NCBI GenBank assembly: GCA_024330325.1
Contig: JANDWE010000141.1
Span: forward strand, 1 to 6,866
Direction of reading: 5' to 3'
Origin: Candidatus Nanosynbacter colneyensis
GTDB lineage: Bacteria; Patescibacteriota; Saccharimonadia; Saccharimonadales; Saccharimonadaceae
Length of the DNA: 6,866 nucleotides
A program made the position numbers and the translations under genes. This document shows positions 1 through 5,932 of the stretch, one piece after another. The notes under the pieces were generated by a model. The model saw only the letters and a program-made list of their open reading frames with translations, was not told the DNA's origin and did not search any database. Each line of letters begins with the position of its first letter. The first letter of the stretch is position 1.

Positions 1-2
1 TA

Positions 3-203
3 CTTAATAAGGGCGGGCGAGTAGGAATAATTAGTTTTCATAGCCTAGAAGACAGATTGATCAAGCGTTACTTTTCGGAACAAGCAACGGCTGGCTATGA
101 AGCTGAGCTGATTGTTCCAGAGAAAAAACCGGTGTCTGGAACTGAAGACGTTCACAATCCGCGTAGTCGAAGTGCAAAGTTTCGATACGCCGTGAAAAAA
201 TAA
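3..203 (+). CDS. rsmH: 16S rRNA (cytosine-1402-N4)-methyltransferase RsmH, C-terminal part
   Basis: The 66 C-terminal residues of RsmH (MraW), cut by the window's left edge, ending at TAA 201-203. RsmH uses S-adenosylmethionine to N4-methylate C1402 in the decoding centre of 16S rRNA and is a classic first gene of dcw clusters. Two family signatures are visible: the ISFHSLEDRLIK segment near residues 10-21 of the fragment (family consensus VISFHSLEDR.VK), and the C-terminal NPRSRSAKFR (consensus N.RSRSAKLR). The fragment ends six residues after that motif, as is usual for the family, so the 3' end looks intact. The catalytic SAM-binding fold lies outside the window and cannot be assessed. The next ORF begins 22 bases downstream with its own strong ribosome site, so it is probably on the same transcript. 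Confidence 0.95.
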   Translation, partial: LNKGGRVGIISFHSLEDRLIKRYFSEQATAGYEAELIVPEKKPVSGTEDVHNPRSRSAKFRYAVKK

Positions 204-212
204 AACAAAAAG

Positions 213-219
213 AAGGAGG
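213..219 (+). promoter_or_regulatory. Shine-Dalgarno site of the 23-codon ORF
   Basis: AAGGAGG, fully complementary to the anti-Shine-Dalgarno sequence, six bases before the ATG at 226. It matches the anti-Shine-Dalgarno more fully than any other ribosome site in the window, and it is the main reason to treat the short ORF behind it as translated. Confidence 0.8.
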
Positions 220-225
220 CACAAT

Positions 226-297
226 ATGCCAATCCACATCAAAGTAGAATTCCAGAATACAGACAAGGCAGAGACTGTTTCAGTACGCCGCGGCTAA
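226..297 (+). CDS. Unrecognised 23-residue peptide ORF (small protein or leader peptide)
   Basis: ATG to TAA, 23 codons, between rsmH and ftsL. The product starts MPIHIKVEFQNT and ends in VSVRRG. I do not recognise it. It has no membrane segment and no cysteine. The first ten residues alternate hydrophobic and polar like a beta strand, and the end is basic. Support for translation comes from the perfect AAGGAGG six bases upstream and the ATG start. Nothing else in the short gap between rsmH and the hairpin could explain such a ribosome site. A 13-bp stem-loop begins 31 bases after the stop, so the ORF could be a small protein closing the rsmH transcript or a leader peptide controlling read-through into ftsL. 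The alternative is a truncated remnant: the +1 frame stays open from about 245 to the TAA at 344-346 but has no start codon. Translation is likely; function is unknown. Confidence 0.55.
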   Translation: MPIHIKVEFQNTDKAETVSVRRG

Positions 298-328
298 ACT
301 GAGTCGTATTCCGGAATATACCTTAGAG

Positions 329-361
329 AAACCAGCCTGTCTTTAACGGGCGGGCTGGTTT
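329..361 (+). terminator. Stem-loop between the small ORF and ftsL; terminator or attenuator
   Basis: Bases 329-341 pair with 349-361 to give a 13-bp stem around a seven-base loop (TTTAACG). Nine pairs in the outer stem are perfect (AAACCAGCC with GGCTGGTTT) and the inner four include two G-U wobbles. The right arm ends in TTT and is followed by GTTATGTT. That is T-rich but not an unbroken run, so termination may be partial. It closes the rsmH/small-ORF unit before ftsL, implying either a separate ftsL promoter or regulated read-through. Confidence 0.6.
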
Positions 362-402
362 GTTATGTTAAATACAAATATAAACATAAAAGATAGAGAC
401 AA
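360..402 (+). promoter_or_regulatory. AT-rich leader of ftsL, probable weak promoter region
   Basis: The 41 bases after the hairpin are very AT-rich. They contain a TATAAA at 379-384 and a CATAAA at 385-390. A TTGTTA at 360-365 matches the -35 consensus at four of six positions but lies 19 bases from the second box and 13 from the first, so no pair has ideal spacing. Only a weak ribosome-site-like TAGAGA (394-399) precedes the ftsL ATG. If the hairpin terminates, ftsL transcription should start here. Confidence 0.3.
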
Positions 403-744
403 ATGACAAACACCACCACATTTACTTCACGACGTTCACACGGTCAATTGCGCCGAAATCAGAATTCTACACGTTTTCAGTCTCAGGTCAAACTTGGTCC
501 TGTTGCTCATACAGTGCTAGTTGCATTGATGATTACAGTACTGGGCTTGATTTATCTTACTCAGGCAACCAGACTTACAGCTTACGGCTATGAAGCTCAG
601 AGTCTGGATACAAAAATCACCGAACTAAGCGCAAAAAAGTCAGAATTAGAAGTCCAGAATGCACGCTTGACAGCGTTAGAGAAGGTGAAGAATAGCAATG
701 TCGCTTCAGCTATGACGACAACTGAAACGCATTACGCTCAATAG
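403..744 (+). CDS. ftsL: FtsL-like bitopic division protein
   Basis: 113 residues. A basic cytoplasmic N-terminus (about residues 1-32, with R/K at 10, 11, 17, 18, 24 and 30) leads into one transmembrane helix at about 34-53. A heptad-like coiled-coil segment follows at about 60-95 (ALTAY..E.QSLDTKI.EL type repeats, LSAKKSELEVQNARLTALE), then a short polar tail. This is the FtsL/DivIC architecture: a type II membrane protein whose external coiled coil joins FtsB/DivIC and FtsQ to activate FtsW-FtsI. Sequence conservation in this family is very low, so the assignment rests on architecture, length and position directly before ftsI. DivIC is the main alternative. The ATG start is poorly supported by a ribosome site (weak TAGAGA), but no other start would keep the basic N-terminus. 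A perfect extended -10 element begins immediately after its TAG stop. Confidence 0.8.
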   Translation: MTNTTTFTSRRSHGQLRRNQNSTRFQSQVKLGPVAHTVLVALMITVLGLIYLTQATRLTAYGYEAQSLDTKITELSAKKSELEVQNARLTALEKVKNSNVASAMTTTETHYAQ

Positions 745-753
745 TGATATAAT
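745..753 (+). promoter_or_regulatory. Extended -10 promoter element directly upstream of ftsI
   Basis: TGATATAAT is an exact match to the extended -10 consensus TGnTATAAT. It starts on the base after the ftsL stop codon and ends 12 bases before the ftsI ATG. No good -35 hexamer sits 16-18 bases upstream (AAACGC or similar), which extended -10 promoters tolerate. Transcription would begin near 759-761, leaving a 5' leader of only about 5-7 bases. This is a sequence match only. AT-rich intergenic DNA can match by chance, but all eight specified positions agree. Confidence 0.5.
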
Positions 754-765
754 AAAATAAGCAAT

Positions 766-2511
766 ATGCAGCGGCTTATTCGTTCAAGAACTGGTTGGTT
801 AGCCATCGCTTTACTAGTAGTGATGGCGGCTTTTGTGTTGCGATTATTTCAATTGCAGATTTTGCAATATGGCAAATATACGGAATTAGCGCGAGCAAGT
901 CAGCAACGTCAATTTATCATTCCTGCGGAGCGCGGGAAAATTTATATGATGGACGGGAAAACGCCAGTTCCTGTGGTGCTTAATCAGGCGGTCTATACGG
1001 TGATTGCGGACCCGCAGTCGATTGACGATAAAGAGCGGAGTCAGCTTGTTGATAGTCTGAGGGAAATTGCTGGCGGTGAAATGACGGAAAATGTATCTGA
1101 ACGGCTCAATAATAAAAAGTCGCGCTATGAAGTTTTGGCGAAAAATATCACCAGGACTCAAGCGGAAAAATTGAAAAAGAAAAACTTTGCGGGCGTGTTG
1201 TATCAGCAAAGTTCTATTCGAAATTATCCTGAGGGCGAACTGGGCGCGCACGTGCTTGGATTTGTGAATGCGGCTGGCGAAGGTCAATATGGCGTCGAAG
1301 GTTCTTTGAATAAGCAACTTAAAGGTCGGGACGGACTATTGCAATCTGTAACTGACGTGAGGAATATACCTTTGACGGTTGGAAAAAATAATATGCGAAT
1401 CGAGGCGAAATCTGGCGACAATTTGGCGCTGACGGTGGACAGGAATATTCAAAGCCAGACTGAATTGGCGTTGAAAAAGGGAATTGAAGCAGCTGGCGCC
1501 ACCGAAGGAAGCGTGATTGTTATGAATCCGAAAAATGGTCAAGTTTTGGCAATGGCGAATTATCCGACTTATAATCCGGCGGATTTTGCCAAGCAGAAGA
1601 ACGGGTCGGTGTTTGTGGATAGCGCGTCGATGGTGCCGTTTGAGCCGGGATCGATTATTAAGTCCTTTAGTTTCGCTACGGCAATTGACAAGGGCGTTAT
1701 TACTCCGTCCAGTACGTATAATAATACCGATTGTATAAAGGTTGCCGACCGCACGATGTGTAATGCTCTGAGAGGTTTGGGTGGCCCTATGACGATTCAA
1801 GGCGCGTTTAACAATTCGCTCAACGTCGGTACGATTACCGCGATTCGAAAATTAGGAAATGGCTCGCAGATTAATTTGCCGGCTCGCCAGACTTTGTATG
1901 AATATTATCATGATAAATTTGGCTTTGGCGCTAAAACTGGAATTGAGCTGGGCGAGGCTTCGGGTTATATTTATCCGCCAGATAGCGCTGAAGGAAATGA
2001 GGTTCGTTATTCGGCTATGACCTACGGGCAAAGTATGAACTTGACTATGGTTCAAGTCGCGGCTGGATTTTCGTCGCTAGTTAACGGTGGTCAATATTAC
2101 AAGCCAACCATTCTCGTTGGTACAATTGACGAATCTGGCAATTTGAAATCGTCGGAAAATAAAGTTATTCGCCAAACCGTAAGCGGCGGCACGTCATCGC
2201 AGATGCGAACGATGTTAACGACGGCGCGCCGATCTTCATTTCTGTCAAAGAGTGACAAATCTGGCTATGAAATTGGTGGAAAAACTGGTACTTCTGAAGC
2301 GGTGGTTAATGGCGCTTACACTCAAAAGGAAACGATTGCTACATATATTGGTTATGGCGGTGGAAAAAATGGCGCCGAATATGTCATAATGGTACGTGTA
2401 GCGGCTCCAGGCAAGGGGATTAATTTGCAGGGAAATCTTCACGCTGGACCAATTTTTACAGATATATCCAACTGGATGATTGATTATATGAAAATAGCAC
2501 CAAAGGAATAA
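766..2511 (+). CDS. ftsI: Class B penicillin-binding protein, septal transpeptidase FtsI (PBP3)
   Basis: 581 residues, a normal length for FtsI. The enzyme cross-links stem peptides of septal peptidoglycan outside the membrane, as partner of FtsW. A signal anchor spans about residues 11-32. The dimerisation/pedestal domain follows (about 50-210, with the typical RGKIYMMDG at 56-64 and NYPEGELGAHVLGFV at 153-167). The transpeptidase domain covers about 245-570. Active-site motifs are complete: PGSIIK with nucleophile Ser296 and Lys299, SLN at 351-353, and KTGT at 506-509. There is no PASTA domain. Cysteines 323 and 332 lie in the external domain close to the active-site region and could form a disulfide. 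The start at 766 gives a short basic N-terminus before the anchor, as expected, but no Shine-Dalgarno precedes it; an extended -10 box lies just upstream. PBP2 of the elongasome is the alternative, but the ftsL/ftsW/ftsQ context favours FtsI. Confidence 0.95.
   Translation: MQRLIRSRTGWLAIALLVVMAAFVLRLFQLQILQYGKYTELARASQQRQFIIPAERGKIYMMDGKTPVPVVLNQAVYTVIADPQSIDDKERSQLVDSLREIAGGEMTENVSERLNNKKSRYEVLAKNITRTQAEKLKKKNFAGVLYQQSSIRNYPEGELGAHVLGFVNAAGEGQYGVEGSLNKQLKGRDGLLQSVTDVRNIPLTVGKNNMRIEAKSGDNLALTVDRNIQSQTELALKKGIEAAGATEGSVIVMNPKNGQVLAMANYPTYNPADFAKQKNGSVFVDSASMVPFEPGSIIKSFSFATAIDKGVITPSSTYNNTDCIKVADRTMCNALRGLGGPMTIQGAFNNSLNVGTITAIRKLGNGSQINLPARQTLYEYYHDKFGFGAKTGIELGEASGYIYPPDSAEGNEVRYSAMTYGQSMNLTMVQVAAGFSSLVNGGQYYKPTILVGTIDESGNLKSSENKVIRQTVSGGTSSQMRTMLTTARRSSFLSKSDKSGYEIGGKTGTSEAVVNGAYTQKETIATYIGYGGGKNGAEYVIMVRVAAPGKGINLQGNLHAGPIFTDISNWMIDYMKIAPKE
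2502..2507 (+). promoter_or_regulatory. Shine-Dalgarno site selecting the mraY start at 2514
   Basis: AAAGGA inside the last codons of ftsI, six bases before ATG 2514. It supports this start over the next in-frame ATG at 2535 (Met8 of MraY). Confidence 0.6.
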
Positions 2512-2513
2512 AT

Positions 2514-3551
2514 ATGGGAATAGCTTTACAAACAATGACCAATGAATTGACGCACGTGTTTTTACTGAGCGTCGGCGCGTTTTTACTAGCGATGTTTTTA
2601 ACGCCAATTTATACGTTTTTCGCTTATCGATATCGCTTCTGGAAACGCCAAAGGTCGGAAAGCACTGATGGGAAAAAGCTAAAGGTTTTTGCCAAATTCC
2701 AAGCGGCAAAATTGCGGCGAAACATCCCGACGATGGCTGGAGTGATTGGCGTAATTTCAATCTTTGTGGTGACGATTTTCTTCAATCTAGACCGAGCGCA
2801 AACCTGGCTTCCTCTGGCGGCGTTGGTTGGCGGCGGAATTGTTGGGCTAATTGACGATATCATCAATCTGCGTGGTTTAGGCGGCGGCGCGGCTGGGCTT
2901 CGTAGTCCAGTGAAGTTTGCGCTGATTACATTGATTGGCGTGGTGCTTGGTTGGTTTTTCTTTGCTAAACTGGGCGTGGCAAGTTTCCACGTGCCGTTTG
3001 TGGGTGAGGTGAATATTGGTTGGTTGATAGTTCCGTTGTTTGCATTTGCGGTGGTGGCTACTGGTAACGCTGTTAATATTTCTGACGGAATGGACGGGCT
3101 GGCAGGCGGGCTGCTTGGTATTAGTTTTGGGGCGTTTGGTGTGATTGCTTTATTGCAACAACATGTCATATTGGCAGGATTCTGCTTTACGGTTGTTGGC
3201 GTGCTTTTGAGTTATTTGTGGTTCAATATTTATCCAGCTCGATTCTTCATGGGCGATGTTGGAAGTTTTGCTTACGGCGTGTGTTTGGGCGTTGTGGCGA
3301 TGTTAACCGATTCGTTATTGCTACTTCCTGTGATTGGCTTGCTATTTGTAATTGAGGCGGGATCAAGCTTGACCCAAATCGTCAGCAAGAAGCTGTTTAA
3401 GAGAAAGATTTTCTTATCTGCGCCGATTCATCATCACTTGGAGGCGATTGGTTGGCCAGAAACTAAAGTGACGATGCGCTTTTGGGTTATTGGCTGCGTG
3501 ATGGCGTTTATCGGCGTGATGCTGGCGCTCGCTGGAGGTCATATTGCGTAA
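2514..3551 (+). CDS. mraY: Phospho-N-acetylmuramoyl-pentapeptide transferase MraY
   Basis: 345 residues, a polytopic membrane enzyme with about ten hydrophobic segments. It transfers phospho-MurNAc-pentapeptide from UDP to undecaprenyl phosphate, giving lipid I on the cytoplasmic face. Family motifs appear in order: IPTMAGV (71-77; usually TPTMGG), GLIDDIIN with the Asp pair D114/D115, NAVNISDGMDGLAGG (185-199) with N188, D191 and D194, FMGDVGS (245-251) with D248, and PIHHHLEAIGWPETKV (304-319). The triple-histidine motif separates MraY from WecA/TagO relatives. The DDxxK lysine (K121 in Aquifex MraY) is Asn118 here, and the TPTMGG motif is altered, so the enzyme is somewhat divergent. The gene begins 2 bases after ftsI, and its 3' end carries the ribosome site and start of ftsW, so ftsI-mraY-ftsW are likely co-translated from one mRNA. 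Confidence 0.95.
   Translation: MGIALQTMTNELTHVFLLSVGAFLLAMFLTPIYTFFAYRYRFWKRQRSESTDGKKLKVFAKFQAAKLRRNIPTMAGVIGVISIFVVTIFFNLDRAQTWLPLAALVGGGIVGLIDDIINLRGLGGGAAGLRSPVKFALITLIGVVLGWFFFAKLGVASFHVPFVGEVNIGWLIVPLFAFAVVATGNAVNISDGMDGLAGGLLGISFGAFGVIALLQQHVILAGFCFTVVGVLLSYLWFNIYPARFFMGDVGSFAYGVCLGVVAMLTDSLLLLPVIGLLFVIEAGSSLTQIVSKKLFKRKIFLSAPIHHHLEAIGWPETKVTMRFWVIGCVMAFIGVMLALAGGHIA
3534..3539 (+). promoter_or_regulatory. Shine-Dalgarno site selecting the TTG start of ftsW
   Basis: GGAGGT lies inside the mraY coding end, four bases before TTG 3544 (five if only GGAGG is counted). The only other nearby start, ATG 3607, has no purine-rich site in front of it. Confidence 0.65.
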
Positions 3552-4836
3552 TTCGGTCGCCAAAAATCGTCAATCTATCGCTCAGCCGGTTCGAAGCCAT
3601 CGGCCGATGTACCAGATTGTGCTTTATATGGGACTTTTGCTACTACTTGGTCTGATTGTTATGTATGCGTTGGGACCGCAGCGCGCTAACGTGATGAATT
3701 ATGCTTATGGCACGAATTATAGTGATACGTATTTCTTTGGCAAGCAGCTGACGAGTGTGCTTATTGCTGTCGTGGCTTTTTCTGTGTTTTATTTTACACC
3801 GTACAAATGGTTTACGGGTGAGAGATCAAAATACATTCTCTACGCTGGATTTGCGCTATGTATTTTATTATTTCTCTCGGGCGCGGTACTTCATTTGTCG
3901 TTTGCGCAAGAAACTAACGGCGCGTATCGATGGTTTTATCTGGGAGGATTAGGTAGCTTTCAGCCGTCAGAATTGCTCAAATATGGCGTGCTATTGTTTT
4001 TGGCGGGATTTTTAGGGCGTCGCTCGCAACAGGGAAAATTGAACGACATCCAAGAAACTATCATTCCGCTGAGCATTATTTCCGGATTATCGCTGCTGAT
4101 GATTGTGTTTTTGCAAAAAGACTTGGGAACGGGAATTTCGTTGATAGCGATTATCTTATCAATGATTTTGGTGGCTGGAATTGATTGGAAGATTTTCAAG
4201 AAGATTCTGGCGATTGTTGCGCTTTGTGGTTTGGTGATGATTTTTACGTCGCCACACCGAATCGAGCGCGTGATGACTTTTGTGCAGGGCGATAGTCACA
4301 AAGGGACGAGCAGTCAAGAAAATAAGAATTATCACATTCAGCAGGCCAGGATTGCGATTGGTTCTGGCGGGCTTCTGGGGCTTGGAATTGGTAAAAGCGT
4401 TCAGGCAACAGGATATCTTCCAGAGGCGACTAACGACTCGATTTTTGCTGTCATGGGGGAAACGTTTGGCTTTGTCGGACTAATAGCTATATTAGCGCTA
4501 TTTACGGCATTATTATTGTCAATTTTGCACGTAGCCGCGAGGCTTCCGAACGTAACGTTGCGGCTAATTGTGGCGGGAATTTTTGGCTGGATCGCTTCTC
4601 ACGTGATACTGAATATTGCCGCAATGACAGGGTTGGCGCCGCTTACTGGAATTCCATTGCCGTTATTAAGTTATGGTGGTACAAGTATGTTATTTATCGC
4701 GGCAGCACTCGGTTTAGTTTTCCAAATTTCCAAATATACGTCACATAAAGCATTAGAGGAGGGTGAAAGTGGCCAAGATCTTAGCGGTCGGCGGCGGCTC
4801 AGGCGGACACGTTACGCCAGTGCTAGCCGTATTTAG
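3544..4836 (+). CDS. ftsW: Septal peptidoglycan polymerase FtsW (SEDS family)
   Basis: 430 residues and about ten membrane segments. SEDS proteins polymerise lipid II into glycan strands at the septum together with FtsI. Motifs in order: NGAYRWFYLG..SFQPSELLKYG (125-148), FLQKDLGTGISL (189-200; usually QPDLGT), YHIQQARIAIGSGGLLGLG (263-281), YLPEATNDSIFAVMGETFGF (291-310) with the catalytic Asp equivalent at D298, and the GLAPLTGIPLPLLSYGGTS block (363-381). Start is TTG 3544, chosen for the GGAGGT just upstream; it overlaps mraY by 8 bases. The last 22 residues form an arginine-rich cytoplasmic tail (GRRRLRRTR) encoded in the 68-base overlap with murG, so its make-up is partly dictated by the murG frame. 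RodA is the alternative within the family, but the neighbourhood (ftsI, murG, ftsQ) supports FtsW. Confidence 0.95.
   Translation: MRNSVAKNRQSIAQPVRSHRPMYQIVLYMGLLLLLGLIVMYALGPQRANVMNYAYGTNYSDTYFFGKQLTSVLIAVVAFSVFYFTPYKWFTGERSKYILYAGFALCILLFLSGAVLHLSFAQETNGAYRWFYLGGLGSFQPSELLKYGVLLFLAGFLGRRSQQGKLNDIQETIIPLSIISGLSLLMIVFLQKDLGTGISLIAIILSMILVAGIDWKIFKKILAIVALCGLVMIFTSPHRIERVMTFVQGDSHKGTSSQENKNYHIQQARIAIGSGGLLGLGIGKSVQATGYLPEATNDSIFAVMGETFGFVGLIAILALFTALLLSILHVAARLPNVTLRLIVAGIFGWIASHVILNIAAMTGLAPLTGIPLPLLSYGGTSMLFIAAALGLVFQISKYTSHKALEEGESGQDLSGRRRLRRTRYASASRI
4757..4762 (+). promoter_or_regulatory. Shine-Dalgarno site that sets the murG start at GTG 4769
   Basis: AGGAGG inside ftsW. The upstream in-frame GTG at 4763 directly abuts this site (zero spacing) and cannot be served by it. 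GTG 4769 is six bases away, which is ideal. This argues that MurG begins MAKILAVGGG, two codons shorter than the longest open frame. Confidence 0.8.
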
Positions 4837-5932
4837 AGAATTACAGAAAACTGGTGATCACGAGCTTCGTTTTTGGTGCGATAAAAAATTTGGCGCCAGC
4901 GCGCGCGGGATTTTTGCTAAGTTCGACGAGGATATTCCGGTCGATTTGATTATTGCTGGAAAATTACGCCGATATCACGGAAAAAGTATCTCATTTCATC
5001 TACATCCGTCAATTTTATTCCCAAATTTGCGCGACGGTTTTAAGGTGATGGTTGGATTTTTCCAGAGTTTATTTAAGCTTATGAAGTGGCGTCCAGACGT
5101 TATTTTCATTAAGGGCGGATATGTTTGTTTGCCGGTTGGTTATGTGGCTCGGCTATTAAGAATTCCGTTGGTTTTGCATGATTCTGACGCACATCCAGGT
5201 TTGACGAATCGCTTATTGAGTCCCTTCGCAAAAGCTATTGGCACGGGCGCGCCGCTTGAATATTACAATTATCCACCAGAAAAAGCTTCATATGTTGGCA
5301 TTCCAGTTGCGCCAGAATTCCATCAATATTCTGAGGCTGAGAGGAAAGAATTGAAGGAAAAATTAGGCTTTAATGTCAATAAACCGCTAGTTGTTATTAC
5401 TGGCGGTGGACTCGGAGCAGGCCGAATTAACTCCGCAATTGTAGCAATTAGGGAAAATCTACTTTCCGAGGCTTCGGTATTTTTGATATCGGGAAATCAG
5501 CAATATGAAGAAATTCTCAAGCAAACCGACGAGCGAGAGGGCTGGAGGTTGCAGGCATTTGTTCACAACGGAATGGCGGAAGTTTTGGCGGCGGCGGATA
5601 TAGTCGTGACCAGGGCAGGGGCGACTACTCTTCTGGAATTGGCGGCGCTACATAAACCGACAATCATCATCCCTAACGGTCATTTGACGGGCGGGCATCA
5701 ATTGAAAAATGCTAAGGTTTACCAAGACGCATTGGCGGCATTGATAGTTCCCGAAGACGAATTGGATAAGGACAATCAAATCTTGGCACGAAAAATAATT
5801 GGCGTATTAAAATCTCAGAAAATTCTTAAAGGTCTGGGCGATAACTTTGGTAAATTTGCTAAGCCAAACGCGGCTAAAGATATGGCGAAGATTATTCTTA
5901 CTACGGTGCGAAGGCAGGGCAGGCGAAAGTGA
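4769..5932 (+). CDS. murG: UDP-N-acetylglucosamine--lipid I GlcNAc transferase MurG
   Basis: 387 residues from GTG 4769. MurG adds GlcNAc from UDP-GlcNAc to lipid I on the inner membrane face, producing lipid II for FtsW. It shows the two-lobed GT-B layout. The N-terminal lobe (about 1-170) has the glycine-rich GGGSGGH (8-14; His14 matches the conserved GGxGGH histidine) and HDSDAHPGLTNRLL (137-150). The C-terminal nucleotide-sugar lobe has TGGGLGAGRIN (211-221), TRAGATTLLELAAL (281-294, with Glu290 at the uracil/ribose-binding Glu position) and GGHQLKNA (308-315). Differences from the textbook enzyme are HDSD for HEQN and GGGLGAG for GGSQGA. A hydrophobic/basic patch near 90-107 (FKVMVGFFQSLFKLMKW) is a plausible membrane contact. 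The gene overlaps ftsW by 68 bases and ends in the GTGA junction with ftsQ. A start at 4763 would add two residues. Confidence 0.95.
   Translation: MAKILAVGGGSGGHVTPVLAVFRELQKTGDHELRFWCDKKFGASARGIFAKFDEDIPVDLIIAGKLRRYHGKSISFHLHPSILFPNLRDGFKVMVGFFQSLFKLMKWRPDVIFIKGGYVCLPVGYVARLLRIPLVLHDSDAHPGLTNRLLSPFAKAIGTGAPLEYYNYPPEKASYVGIPVAPEFHQYSEAERKELKEKLGFNVNKPLVVITGGGLGAGRINSAIVAIRENLLSEASVFLISGNQQYEEILKQTDEREGWRLQAFVHNGMAEVLAAADIVVTRAGATTLLELAALHKPTIIIPNGHLTGGHQLKNAKVYQDALAALIVPEDELDKDNQILARKIIGVLKSQKILKGLGDNFGKFAKPNAAKDMAKIILTTVRRQGRRK

Noticed and set aside
245..346. Possible frameshifted continuation of the 23-codon ORF in the +1 frame to TAA 344-346
   Set aside because: The frame is open and the translation looks protein-like, but it has no start codon, there is no clear slippery site, and it would end inside the hairpin loop. 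A remnant or programmed shift cannot be shown from one sequence.
1685..1722. Exact TTGACA (1685-1690) and TATAAT (1717-1722) inside ftsI
   Set aside because: The boxes are 26 bases apart, far from the 16-18 needed, and lie within well-conserved coding sequence with no gene start behind them.
2245..3169. Long minus-strand open frames opposite ftsI and mraY (143-181 codons)
   Set aside because: They mirror strongly conserved plus-strand genes, have low-complexity or membrane-mirror composition and no recognisable motifs; they are antisense shadows.
4763..4768. GTG 4763 as the murG start
   Set aside because: It directly abuts AGGAGG with no spacing; GTG 4769 has ideal six-base spacing.
5929..5932. 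Recoding of TGA as glycine (genetic code 25)
   Set aside because: No gene in the window has an internal TGA, and the murG TGA makes a standard GTGA stop/start junction with ftsQ.
766..5932. Frequent short TGGCG/TTGGCG words as a DNA uptake repeat
   Set aside because: They occur in many frames and contexts, without a fixed longer core, and are explained by Gly/Ala-rich coding and codon preference; a genome-wide count would be needed to revive the idea.
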